DNA from: an uncultured Chloroflexota bacterium | Lineage (GTDB): Bacteria > Chloroflexota > Limnocylindria > Limnocylindrales > Limnocylindraceae | Reading direction: 5' to 3' | Length of the DNA: 7,395 nucleotides | Assembly: GCA_903937225.1 (NCBI GenBank) | Contig: CAIZYO010000113.1 | Location: 1 to 7,395 of the forward strand | In this document: positions 1 through 5,818 of the stretch, in pieces | Position numbering within the stretch: the first letter of the stretch is position 1 | Layout of the letters: each line of letters starts with the position of its first letter | The notes under the pieces: generated by a model | The model's input: the letters and a program-made list of their open reading frames with translations, nothing else | Told to the model about the DNA's origin: nothing | Database searches by the model: none | Made by a program: the position numbers and the translations under genes

Positions 1-646
1 CGAACTTTGCTTCGATGTACGGGATGGAGAGGAAGGCGCCAGGGACGCTCTGTGGCGTGGAGCCGAGATAGATGGACTTGTAGCGCATCACGTGACGAAT
101 GCGTTCGTCGTGGAAGGTCTGGTTGATGCGCCGACTATACGGCGTAGCGGCATCAAGGCGAATCCCTGCGAGCCACGACATCGGCGCAAGGAGGCTCAAG
201 GGGCTGAGCGTCTTGCGGAAGAAGGTTTGATCCAGTTCGCGCCAGAGCTTCTCGCCGCGACGCATGAAGGCGGGGATACCCGCCGCATCGCGCGGATCGA
301 GCGCACCAAAGCTTGCGGCGAGTTTGGTCAGATCGCTTGATGTCTCCAGAACGCTGCCGTCTGCAAAGAAGGTGCGCGACGCTGGCTCAACGGGGAGGAG
401 GGTCAGATCGTCGCTGCGTGTTGCGCCAGCGGCGGACCAGAGCTGATCAAAGAGTTCGGGGAGGGTGAAGATGGTGGGGCCGCTATCCCAACGATACGGA
501 CCGATCTCGCGACGCCCCATCTTGCCGCCAGGGCGCGTACCGCGCTCGATGACGGTGACGTGGACTCCGGCGGCGGCGAGACGGATGGCACTGGCGAGGC
601 CGGCGAGTCCGGCACCGACGATGACGACGCGCTTCTTGGTGGTCAC
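1..646 (-). CDS. crtI: CrtI-family carotenoid (phytoene) desaturase, N-terminal part
   Basis: FAD-dependent desaturase of the CrtI/CrtD family, which introduces conjugated double bonds into carotene precursors at the membrane. About 215 N-terminal residues are visible; the rest lies beyond the left edge (the family is usually about 490-520 residues). The dinucleotide-binding fold is clear: GAGLAG at residues 11-16, an acidic residue ending the second strand (E34), then RPGGKMGR at 38-45 and DSGPT further on, as in CrtI proteins. Near the visible end, YKSIYLGSTP followed by PYIEAKF matches the conserved CrtI region. The GTG start at 646-644 overlaps the stop of the upstream prenyltransferase gene as GTGA, so translation is probably coupled. 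No good ribosome binding site is visible and no better start exists in frame. It could be phytoene desaturase proper or a later-acting CrtD-like desaturase; the family is certain, the exact substrate is not. Confidence 0.9.
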   Translation of the reverse strand, partial: MTTKKRVVIVGAGLAGLASAIRLAAAGVHVTVIERGTRPGGKMGRREIGPYRWDSGPTIFTLPELFDQLWSAAGATRSDDLTLLPVEPASRTFFADGSVLETSSDLTKLAASFGALDPRDAAGIPAFMRRGEKLWRELDQTFFRKTLSPLSLLAPMSWLAGIRLDAATPYSRRINQTFHDERIRHVMRYKSIYLGSTPQSVPGAFLSIPYIEAKF

Positions 647-1581
647 GCTCGTTGACGTGCGCGGAGTACGGATCGACCCACAGATGCGCCGAGTGCGATC
701 AGCGTCCCGAAGATTGCGGTGGCACCAGCGGCAACCGCTGACTCAAACGGGACTTGGAGCATGACCAGCATCGTGATCGTCGCGCCGATCACCACGTTCG
801 CGATCAAGAAGAGTCGGTACAGGCGTCGCCCCGCCTCGCCGGTGGCGTCGCGGCCAGTGATGCAGAGCGCAAGGTAGGGGAGGGCAAGGGCGGCGGCGAG
901 TGGTGTACCAGCAAGGCTCGCTGCACCGGCGCCGACGAGGGTGAACCAGGCGGCAGAGAAGAGCGCGGTGTTTCGACGCCCGAGAAGGACGGCAATCGTG
1001 CGTACGCCAGCGGCGGCATCTTCATCGCGATCCGTGATGGTGGTGAGTGCATGCGCGCCGATCCCCCAGGCGGCAAAGACGAGGACCTGTGGCGCGATCA
1101 GTTCAGTGCCACCTGCAGCATGAATGCCAACCTGGAGTGGGATTGCGTAGAGCACGTTCGTAAGTGAATCGAGGATCGGTCGCCCTTTGAGGCGCGTGGG
1201 TGGTGCGTTGTACGCAGCGGAGAGGAGGAGGAGAAGGCCGAGCGAGGCGAGCGTGAGCGGTGGGAACTGGACGGCGGTGAAGGCGAGAAACGGGAGAAGG
1301 AGGAGTGTGCTGATGATCGCGTGCTGTGCGAGGAGCGGCTTCGGCGTCAGCGCGCCCTCAACGCCCCCCTTGCGCGGGTTACGCGCATCAGTCTCAAAGT
1401 CGAAGTAGTCGTTCGGTGCGTGAAGAAAGTAGTTATATGGGAAGAGAAAGAAGGCGAAGAGGACCAGGTCGCTCGGCTGCACCGCGCCGCGCGTGGCGAG
1501 GAGGCCCCAGAGGAGCGGCATTGATGTGTTGAGCCAGAGGAGTGGGCGCGAGATCTCCACCGCCTTGATGACGTTCTTCAT
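643..1581 (-). CDS. UbiA-family prenyltransferase, lycopene elongase-like
   Basis: Integral membrane prenyltransferase of 312 residues. The first Asp-rich motif is NDYFDFETD at residues 57-65, followed directly by ARNPRKGGVEGAL. The NPRKGG-EGAL continuation is, as I recall the family, typical of lycopene elongases (CrtEb, LyeJ) that add C5 units to lycopene to make C50 carotenoids. The second Asp-rich motif is DRDED at 184-188. YNAPPTRLKGRPILDS (124-139) also fits that subfamily. Several hydrophobic segments are visible (around 41-55, 88-122, 164-180, 205-240, 258-275, 283-300). The ATG at 1581 is chosen because homology starts there. The reading frame continues 53 codons upstream, but that part is basic, unlike the family, and would run into the divergent J-domain gene. 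The gene is followed by a CrtI-type desaturase with a 4-base overlap, supporting a carotenoid role. A chlorophyll- or quinone-type UbiA activity is less likely. Confidence 0.85.
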   Translation of the reverse strand: MKNVIKAVEISRPLLWLNTSMPLLWGLLATRGAVQPSDLVLFAFFLFPYNYFLHAPNDYFDFETDARNPRKGGVEGALTPKPLLAQHAIISTLLLLPFLAFTAVQFPPLTLASLGLLLLLSAAYNAPPTRLKGRPILDSLTNVLYAIPLQVGIHAAGGTELIAPQVLVFAAWGIGAHALTTITDRDEDAAAGVRTIAVLLGRRNTALFSAAWFTLVGAGAASLAGTPLAAALALPYLALCITGRDATGEAGRRLYRLFLIANVVIGATITMLVMLQVPFESAVAAGATAIFGTLIALGASVGRSVLRARQRA

Positions 1582-1587
1582 AGGTCC

Positions 1588-1593
1588 ATCGTA
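1588..1593 (-). promoter_or_regulatory. Candidate -10 box of the prenyltransferase-desaturase operon
   Basis: TACGAT on the minus strand, separated from the ATG at 1581 by exactly six bases (GGACCT). Transcription would start at or next to the A of the ATG, giving a leaderless mRNA. No Shine-Dalgarno lies upstream of this start. No convincing -35 element is visible. Confidence 0.45.
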
Positions 1594-1604
1594 GGGGAGC
1601 GGGC

Positions 1605-1610
1605 TACACT
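1605..1610 (+). promoter_or_regulatory. Candidate -10 box of the J-domain gene
   Basis: TACACT lies 9 bases before an ATG at 1620 and 11 bases before the GTG at 1622. It sits in a 40-base divergent spacer, back to back with the minus-strand box at 1588-1593. There is no Shine-Dalgarno and no recognisable -35 element. A transcript from here would have a leader of only a few bases. Confidence 0.35.
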
Positions 1611-1621
1611 TAGTTCCTGAT

Positions 1622-2350
1622 GTGTGTAGCCGTGAGTTCCACGTGAGGCGGGGGGCGCGGAGCCCGCACGAAGTGCTCGGCCTGGCGCCAGGTGCGTCCG
1701 CCGAGGAGATTCGATCTGCGCGGCGCAGCCTCGCCCGCACGCATCACCCGGACAACTTCTCTGACGACGCTGCTGGGGCGCGCAAGGCGACGCGCGAGAT
1801 GGCTCTGATCAATGCCGCCGTGGAGGCGCTGCTTGCTGAGGCGTGGGTCTCTGAGGATCCGGCGACGACGCCGCCCCCGCGCGGTGGCCATCGACCGGAG
1901 GCGCCCGTGACGGGGCGCGTGGAGTTCACGCAGCCGCCACAGTTCAATGCGCGGACGAGTGAACCAACCAGCGTCAACTGGCGACCTGAGGCGGAGTGGC
2001 CGACTCGGCGGGCCCCTGAAGTGAACGTGCCGCGCGTGGGGACCCCGGCTGGACCGGTGCGCCGTCGCGTCGATCCAGAGGTTGCGGCGCGACCGCGCAT
2101 TTCGCTTGAAGCGGCGCGTGCGGTGCGATTCACATTCGGTCGATACGCGGGTGCCACCGTGGATGCGGTTGGCCGACGCGATCCTGGCTATCTAGCCTGG
2201 TGCGTGGATAACGTGCGTCGTGACCCTGAGCTCGCACAGGCGGCCGATTGCGTCCTCAACCACCTCGCCGAAGAGTTTGGCGTCACGCGTCCGGCACGTG
2301 GCAGCCTCTTCCGACCGTCGCCGGTTGCGTTTGATGGAGGTGCTGACTGA
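1622..2350 (+). CDS. J-domain protein with ExoX-like C-terminal motif
   Basis: A protein of up to 242 residues. The N-terminal J domain spans about residues 14-75: PHEVLGLAPGASAEEIR is a typical helix I-II start, and the HPD tripeptide that stimulates DnaK/Hsp70 ATPase is at 42-44 (THHPDNF). There is no Gly/Phe-rich or zinc-finger region, so this is not DnaJ itself. Residues 80-160 are proline- and arginine-rich and probably disordered. The C-terminal part (about 168-216) holds FTFGRYAGATVDAV and then RRDPGYLAWCVDNV. This resembles the FGKYKG...DPGYLxWL motif of the exodeoxyribonuclease X-like C-terminal domain family (also DUF3820-like). The start is uncertain: GTG at 1622 gives the longest frame, and GTG at 1643 would also keep the J domain. 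No ribosome binding site precedes either. The stop overlaps the next gene's start as TGATG. The client protein or process cannot be inferred. Confidence 0.75.
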   Translation: MCSREFHVRRGARSPHEVLGLAPGASAEEIRSARRSLARTHHPDNFSDDAAGARKATREMALINAAVEALLAEAWVSEDPATTPPPRGGHRPEAPVTGRVEFTQPPQFNARTSEPTSVNWRPEAEWPTRRAPEVNVPRVGTPAGPVRRRVDPEVAARPRISLEAARAVRFTFGRYAGATVDAVGRRDPGYLAWCVDNVRRDPELAQAADCVLNHLAEEFGVTRPARGSLFRPSPVAFDGGAD

Positions 2351-2937
2351 TGGCGCATGCACGGATTGCACTGCTTCTTCTCGCCACACTGCTGATCACG
2401 GCGTGTGCACCGAGCACTCCTCCTGACGGCTCACTCCCATGTGATCCGACAATTGATGTGCAGCGCGCCGTAGGGTTTGATGTGGCCCTTGAAGCCACGA
2501 TCCCTCTCGCCGCATTCAGTGAGACGCCGAGCGAGGTTGACTCAGGGCGTGAATGCTCGGAGAAGCGTCTCGGCCCGCTCTGGGGATCTGGCGTGCGCGA
2601 GCTGCGCTCCGCTGGCGCGCTTTATGAGCGAGACGGCCTGACTGGCTTCTCTGTTGTGACCTATCAAGGTGCGGGCCTGACGCTCGACGCGCTTGCATTC
2701 GCCTTTGAGCGCGGTGCAGCAACCGGACGAAAGACACAAGACATTCGGATTGAGTCAGTGCAGGTTGGCGCGTGGGAGGGGAGTCGCATGACGCTGCTCA
2801 ACGGTGATAAGCGCCAAGTGATCGTGCTCTTTCAGGTTGCGAGCGAGAGTGACCGGGTGCGCGGACTGCTGACGTCAGATCTCTCAAATGCGGAGATCGA
2901 TGATCTCCTCGCGAGGTACGAGTCCGCGTTGCGCTAG
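2350..2937 (+). CDS. Putative lipoprotein of unknown function
   Basis: A 195-residue protein that I do not recognise. The N-terminus is a classic lipoprotein signal: a positive residue (R5), a hydrophobic stretch of leucines, and a lipobox ITAC with the acylated cysteine at 19, followed by a Ser/Thr/Pro linker. It would be anchored on the outer face of the cytoplasmic membrane. Two further cysteines (31 and 69) could form a disulfide. The mature part is a soluble mixed alpha/beta sequence with no motif that I can name. A good Shine-Dalgarno (GGAGG, 2336-2340) lies 9 bases before the ATG. The ATG overlaps the upstream J-domain gene's stop by one base, so the two genes are translated from one mRNA. 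Only seven bases separate its stop from the stop of the convergent thioredoxin gene. Confidence 0.75.
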   Translation: MAHARIALLLLATLLITACAPSTPPDGSLPCDPTIDVQRAVGFDVALEATIPLAAFSETPSEVDSGRECSEKRLGPLWGSGVRELRSAGALYERDGLTGFSVVTYQGAGLTLDALAFAFERGAATGRKTQDIRIESVQVGAWEGSRMTLLNGDKRQVIVLFQVASESDRVRGLLTSDLSNAEIDDLLARYESALR

Positions 2938-2945
2938 CGCAGCGC
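2926..2945. terminator. Palindrome over two convergent stop codons, candidate bidirectional terminator
   Basis: A 20-base inverted repeat centred between 2935 and 2936. The core TGCGCTAGCGCA is a perfect palindrome, and the full arms pair over 10 positions with one G-T wobble. It covers the lipoprotein stop (2935-2937) and reaches the first base of the thioredoxin stop (2945-2947). Its place between convergent genes fits a terminator working in both directions, but no T-run follows on either side, so classical intrinsic termination is not demonstrated. Confidence 0.4.
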
Positions 2946-3283
2946 TACTTGGCGGCGAGCTCCTTGAGCCCGAATCGCGATTCAAGCTGCTCTGCGGTCT
3001 GGAAGCCCACGGCGCCAACTGGCTGCGCGCCAGCCCCCTTGAAGAAGGCGATCGTTGGGATGGACATGATGTTGAAGGCGCGCTGCAGGCTTGGGTTCTC
3101 GTCGACGTTGACCTTCACGATGTCAACCGCGCCGTCGTACTGCGCGGCGAGCTTTTCGAGCTCTGGGGCGACGAGTTTGCATGGGCCGCACCAAGGGGCC
3201 CAGAAGTCCACGATCACTGGTCGTGGTGAGTTGGCGACATCCGCCTCAAACGATGCGTCCGTGGTGTGCTTGATCTCCGCCAT
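2945..3283 (-). CDS. trxA: Thioredoxin
   Basis: A 112-residue cytoplasmic dithiol-disulfide oxidoreductase that reduces protein disulfides and is itself recycled by thioredoxin reductase. The active site WCGPC is at residues 31-35, preceded by VDFWAP. The cis-proline motif SIPT places P76 opposite the active site, and the following AFFKGA and the Val-Gly before the last helix fit the fold. Length is normal for the family (about 105-112). The ATG at 3283 gives the usual thioredoxin N-terminus. The frame stays open further upstream, but those residues are not thioredoxin-like and pass through a promoter-like box. GGAGG at 3295-3299 (minus strand) lies 11 bases before the ATG, a slightly long spacing. 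Transcription converges on the lipoprotein gene and diverges from the cobalamin-binding subunit gene. Confidence 0.95.
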   Translation of the reverse strand: MAEIKHTTDASFEADVANSPRPVIVDFWAPWCGPCKLVAPELEKLAAQYDGAVDIVKVNVDENPSLQRAFNIMSIPTIAFFKGAGAQPVGAVGFQTAEQLESRFGLKELAAK

Positions 3284-3332
3284 CTCTAACTTCGCCTCCA
3301 CTCTCAGCAGCGTGCCGCCGCCGTACGCCCCC

Positions 3333-3338
3333 ATTCTA
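3333..3338 (-). promoter_or_regulatory. Candidate -10 box for thioredoxin
   Basis: TAGAAT on the minus strand, five of six matches to the TATAAT consensus, in an otherwise GC-rich 102-base divergent spacer. It would give a leader of roughly 40 bases before the ATG at 3283, containing the GGAGG at 3295-3299. No -35 hexamer with normal spacing was found. Confidence 0.45.
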
Positions 3339-3373
3339 CCGACCTTCCGCCTCAAGGGTGCTTGGGGGCGGGG

Positions 3374-3379
3374 TAGGAT
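3374..3379 (+). promoter_or_regulatory. Candidate -10 box of the mutase-subunit operon
   Basis: TAGGAT followed by six bases (GAGGAC) and then the ATG at 3386, the same geometry as at the prenyltransferase gene. Transcription would start at the ATG. The spacer GAGGA could instead be a weak Shine-Dalgarno at short spacing, so leaderless initiation is likely but not certain. No clear -35 element is seen. Confidence 0.45.
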
Positions 3380-3385
3380 GAGGAC

Positions 3386-3793
3386 ATGACTGAACGAACG
3401 GCACCGATCCGAGTCCTGATCGCAAAGCCTGGCCTCGACGGCCACGATCGCGGCGCGAAGGTGCTCGCGCGCGGCTTGCGCGACGAAGGGTTTGAGGTGA
3501 TCTACACGGGAATCCGGCGCACCACGGAGGCGATCATCGCCGCCGCCATTGAAGAGGACGTGGATGTGGTCGGCTGTTCAATCCTCTCTGGCGCACACGC
3601 CACACTCCTCCCGAAAGTGGTCGCTGGACTCCGAGAGGCGGGGGCGGCCGACGTGCTGGTGGTCGCGGGTGGAATCATTCCAGAAGAGGATCGCGTTGGA
3701 CTTGAGGCGGCTGGTATCTCTGCGATCTTTGGCCCAGGGAGCACGATTGCGGAGATCGCCATGTACCTGCGCGCCAATGTCCGACGCCCCTAG
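3386..3793 (+). CDS. Cobalamin-binding small subunit of an acyl-CoA mutase
   Basis: A 135-residue stand-alone B12-binding domain. The base-off/His-on signature is complete: DxHxxG at D18-H20-G23 within [10 protein letters not shown], then SxL at S65-L67 (SILSGAH), and a GG pair at 95-96 (VVAGGIIP). FGPGSTI near the C-terminus is also typical. This is the cobalamin domain of methylmalonyl-CoA mutase and its relatives (isobutyryl-CoA and 2-hydroxyisobutyryl-CoA mutases), here as a separate polypeptide, as in many archaea and some bacteria. It must work with a large TIM-barrel subunit that binds the acyl-CoA, which is not in this window. Hence the substrate cannot be fixed: methylmalonyl-CoA is the default guess. 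The gene overlaps the MeaB-type GTPase gene by 17 bases, which strongly supports an adenosylcobalamin-dependent mutase rather than a methyltransferase. Confidence 0.9.
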   Translation: MTERTAPIRVLIAKPGLDGHDRGAKVLARGLRDEGFEVIYTGIRRTTEAIIAAAIEEDVDVVGCSILSGAHATLLPKVVAGLREAGAADVLVVAGGIIPEEDRVGLEAAGISAIFGPGSTIAEIAMYLRANVRRP

Positions 3794-4700
3794 CCCGCGC
3801 GGCGCAGCCCTGCGCAGTGCGCGAGAGCTTGCGCAGGCGATCAGCAGTGTGGAGCGCGGAGGCGCGGGTGCCGATGCGTTGATTCAAGAGGCGCTCGCCC
3901 AGCTTGCAACGGCTACAGGTCCCGCTGCGCGTGTGATCGGCGTCACAGGTCCTCCAGGTGCGGGGAAGAGCACACTCGTTGGCGCACTCGCGGATCGCGC
4001 GCGCGAGGAGGGGCGGCGTGTCGCGATCCTCGCGGTTGATCCTTCTTCGGCGGTGAGTGGTGGCGCGCTGCTTGGAGATCGCGTGCGCGTAGAGGAACGT
4101 CCAGATGATGATGGTCGCTTCATGCGCTCCATCGCAACGCGGGGGAGCGGTCGTTCGCTCTCGCACGCCGCCGCCGCCGCGTCGCTACTGATTGAGGCGG
4201 CAGGATTTGATCTCCTCTTTATTGAGACGGTTGGTGCAGGCCAGGCCGACCTTGGCATTGTGCGACTCGCCGATCTCGTCCTGTTGGTTGAAGGGCCAGA
4301 GGGTGGAGACGAGGTGCAGGCAATGAAGGCGGGGCTGCTTGAGTCTGCCGATCTCGTGGTTGTGAACAAGGGGGATCGTCCCGGCGCAGATCGCGCCGTT
4401 GAGCGTCTTCGCTCCGGACTCGCGCTCGGCGCTGACGCGCCAGAGGTGTTGCTCACGTCAGCAACCGAAGGGAGCGGCGTCACAGAGTTGCTCCGCGCCT
4501 TGGATGCCGCTGCGCTCCGTCGGGGGCGAGGGGGACGCGTACGCCGAGTTGCGGCGCACCTTGCAGCGGCGGTTGAGGCGCGGGCCGCAGAGAGACTGCG
4601 CGCAGCAGAGGCGGACGGTCGGCTTGAAGCGTTGGCACGTGGCATCACTGACGGCCTCCGCCCGCTGAGTGGGGCAGTGGACGAACTGCTACAGGGATGA
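3777..4700 (+). CDS. meaB: MeaB/ArgK-type G3E GTPase, mutase chaperone
   Basis: A 307-residue GTPase that guards adenosylcobalamin loading and protects or reactivates the partner mutase (MMAA in humans). Walker A is GPPGAGKST at residues 58-66. Further family motifs are VDPSSA at 87-92, GALLGDR at 96-102, ETVGAGQAD at 150-158 (usually ETVGVGQSE) and the guanine-specificity motif NKGD at 197-200, followed by TSATEGSGV around 227-235. The C-terminal helices (about 255-307) correspond to the dimerisation arm. The ATG at 3777 lies inside the end of the mutase small-subunit gene (17-base overlap). The frame is open further upstream, but that stretch only shadows the small-subunit gene. Length and residues are normal, so the protein should be functional. 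The operon position directly after the B12 subunit agrees with its role. Confidence 0.93.
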   Translation: MSDAPSPRGAALRSARELAQAISSVERGGAGADALIQEALAQLATATGPAARVIGVTGPPGAGKSTLVGALADRAREEGRRVAILAVDPSSAVSGGALLGDRVRVEERPDDDGRFMRSIATRGSGRSLSHAAAAASLLIEAAGFDLLFIETVGAGQADLGIVRLADLVLLVEGPEGGDEVQAMKAGLLESADLVVVNKGDRPGADRAVERLRSGLALGADAPEVLLTSATEGSGVTELLRALDAAALRRGRGGRVRRVAAHLAAAVEARAAERLRAAEADGRLEALARGITDGLRPLSGAVDELLQG

Positions 4701-5644
4701 GCGCGCGACTGTTGATCAGCGCACTACTTGGCGGCGCACTTGCTTTTGTCGCGGGAGTTGGCGGTCCAGGGCTCGCCGCAAACGCAACGCTTCCGTCCCC
4801 CCTGCGCATTGGTGGCGCTGAAGCGAGCGCGCCGCTGATCGATCTTGTGGTCCTTGGGGATAGTTATGCATCTGCCGCCACTCCGTTCGACCGCGGCTCG
4901 CTCAACCTGCTTGGCGCTCCAAGCGTCTGCGCGCGCGGTCCAGCGTGGCCGCGACTTCTTGATCCATCTTCGGTGCGCATTTCGCTCACGCACGTTTCGT
5001 GCAGCGGCGCCATGATCCCAGACCTTCTTGACCGCAGGATGCGTGCAGGGGAGCCGGTGCAGGTGCAAGCGCTCAGCGAAGCGACCGATCTCGTGATGCT
5101 CGCCATTGGAGGAAACGACACGGGGTTCAGTGAGGTCTTCTCCGCCTGCCGCTTCGAGTCTCTGGAGCAGTGCGCTGAGGTTGCTGCACGCGTCTCCCCG
5201 CGCGTTGATGCACTCACGGGAAGTCTGGTTCGCCTCTACCAGGAGGTGTTGCGCCGGGCGCCGAACGCGTTGGTGATCGTTGTCCTCTACGCCGATTCAC
5301 TTCCCAGCGCTGGCACCCCTGGCCTTGATGCATGCGAGAGCCTGCGGGCCCCAGGCGACGAACTCTCTGATGCCGACCTGCTCGTGATTGAGGAGTGGGG
5401 GGAAGCGATCGGTGCCAGCGTGGCGGAGGCGATCGCCGCGGTGGCCGATCCGCGCGTGCAGGTTGCCGACCTTGCCGACGCGTTCGCAGGGCACCGCATC
5501 TGTGCGGACGAGCCGTGGCAGTGGGGGCGAGATGGTGCCATTCCATTTCACCCGAACGCGGCTGGTCACGCCGCACTTGCGGTGCGTCTCACGCAGCTGC
5601 TCGACCAGTTGGCCGCTTCGGGGGCGATCCCAGGGGCGCAGTAG
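4697..5644 (+). CDS. Secreted SGNH/GDSL hydrolase (SEST-like esterase)
   Basis: A 315-residue exported ester hydrolase. Residues 1-30 form a signal peptide (hydrophobic core ISALLGGALAFVAG, probable cleavage after an Ala around 27-30). Block I is VVLGDSYAS with the nucleophile S56, the oxyanion glycine is probably in SCSGA (101-105), block III is GGND (138-141) with the oxyanion Asn140, and block V is FHPNAAGH with the probable catalytic His285. FAGHRICADEPW (263-274) is typical of the Streptomyces-type SEST subgroup. Six cysteines (78, 102, 151, 159, 213, 269) follow the signal peptide, as in Streptomyces scabies esterase, which has three disulfides. The start overlaps the MeaB stop as ATGA, so it is translationally coupled. 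A functional link to the mutase genes is not obvious. The natural substrate (lipid, acetylated sugar or other ester) cannot be told. Confidence 0.88.
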   Translation: MSARLLISALLGGALAFVAGVGGPGLAANATLPSPLRIGGAEASAPLIDLVVLGDSYASAATPFDRGSLNLLGAPSVCARGPAWPRLLDPSSVRISLTHVSCSGAMIPDLLDRRMRAGEPVQVQALSEATDLVMLAIGGNDTGFSEVFSACRFESLEQCAEVAARVSPRVDALTGSLVRLYQEVLRRAPNALVIVVLYADSLPSAGTPGLDACESLRAPGDELSDADLLVIEEWGEAIGASVAEAIAAVADPRVQVADLADAFAGHRICADEPWQWGRDGAIPFHPNAAGHAALAVRLTQLLDQLAASGAIPGAQ

Positions 5645-5687
5645 CTCCCCCCGCGCTACGTCCCGTGCGGCCAGCGCCGCCCTCCAC

Positions 5688-5693
5688 TATCCT
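5688..5693 (+). promoter_or_regulatory. Weak candidate -10 box for tRNA-Lys
   Basis: TATCCT lies seven bases before the first base of the tRNA, in the 56-base spacer after the hydrolase gene. Transcription would start at or next to tRNA position 1. No -35 element is recognisable. The rest of the spacer (5645-5687) is C-rich and shows nothing else. Read-through from the upstream operon is an alternative. Confidence 0.3.
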
Positions 5694-5700
5694 TCCGCGT

Positions 5701-5775
5701 GGGCCGGTAGCTCAGCGGTAGAGCAAGTGACTCTTAATCACTAGGTCGTGGGTTCGAATCCCACCCGGCTCACCA
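5701..5775 (+). tRNA. tRNA-Lys (anticodon CTT)
   Basis: A complete cloverleaf. The acceptor arm GGGCCGG pairs with CCGGCTC (one G-U), followed by discriminator A and an encoded CCA (5773-5775). The D stem is GCTC/GAGC with loop AGCGGTA. The anticodon stem is AGTGA/TCACT with loop CTCTTAA, placing anticodon CTT at 5733-5735, which reads lysine codon AAG. The T arm is GTGGG TTCGAAT CCCAC. All stems pair without mismatch apart from the G-U. It lies 74 bases before carA on the same strand. Confidence 0.97.
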
Positions 5776-5786
5776 GGAGACTGGTG
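5771..5786 (+). other. Hairpin with GAGA tetraloop that consumes the tRNA 3' end
   Basis: CACCAG (5771-5776), loop GAGA, CTGGTG (5781-5786): six perfect base pairs closed by a GNRA tetraloop. The left arm consists of the last acceptor-stem base, the discriminator, the encoded CCA and one more base. In the primary transcript it competes with the top of the acceptor stem and covers the CCA. It could guide 3' processing or separate tRNA from mRNA. No T-run follows, so it is not a standard terminator. Confidence 0.5.
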
Positions 5787-5797
5787 TCCTTTCGAGA

Positions 5798-5813
5798 CGA
5801 TCCTGAGAGATCG
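5798..5813 (+). promoter_or_regulatory. PyrR-type RNA binding hairpin 1 in the carA leader
   Basis: CGATC, loop CTGAGA, GATCG: a perfect five-base-pair stem with a hexaloop of the form CNGNGA. Known PyrR sites have the consensus ARUCCNGNGAGGYU, whose core is exactly this hexaloop closed by a C-G pair. Here UCCUGAGAG matches the core fully. The site lies upstream of carA, a gene PyrR regulates in Bacillus. PyrR with bound UMP would bind it and lower expression when pyrimidines are plentiful. Confidence 0.65.
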
Positions 5814-5818
5814 CAGAT

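Noticed and set aside
1582..1740. Upstream extension of the prenyltransferase by 53 residues
   Set aside because: The added residues are not like any UbiA N-terminus, would overlap the divergent J-domain gene, and the ATG at 1581 has a well-placed -10 box.
3284..3445. Upstream extension of thioredoxin by 54 residues
   Set aside because: It passes through the TAGAAT box and overlaps the divergent mutase-subunit gene; the ATG at 3283 gives a normal thioredoxin length.
3884..4648. Open frame of 254 codons on the minus strand opposite meaB
   Set aside because: Low-complexity Ser/Arg/Ala product antisense to a clearly conserved GTPase; a shadow frame.
5771..5786. Intrinsic terminator after tRNA-Lys
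   Set aside because: The hairpin is only six base pairs and is followed by GTCCTTTCG, not a real T-run; it is better treated as a processing or leader element.
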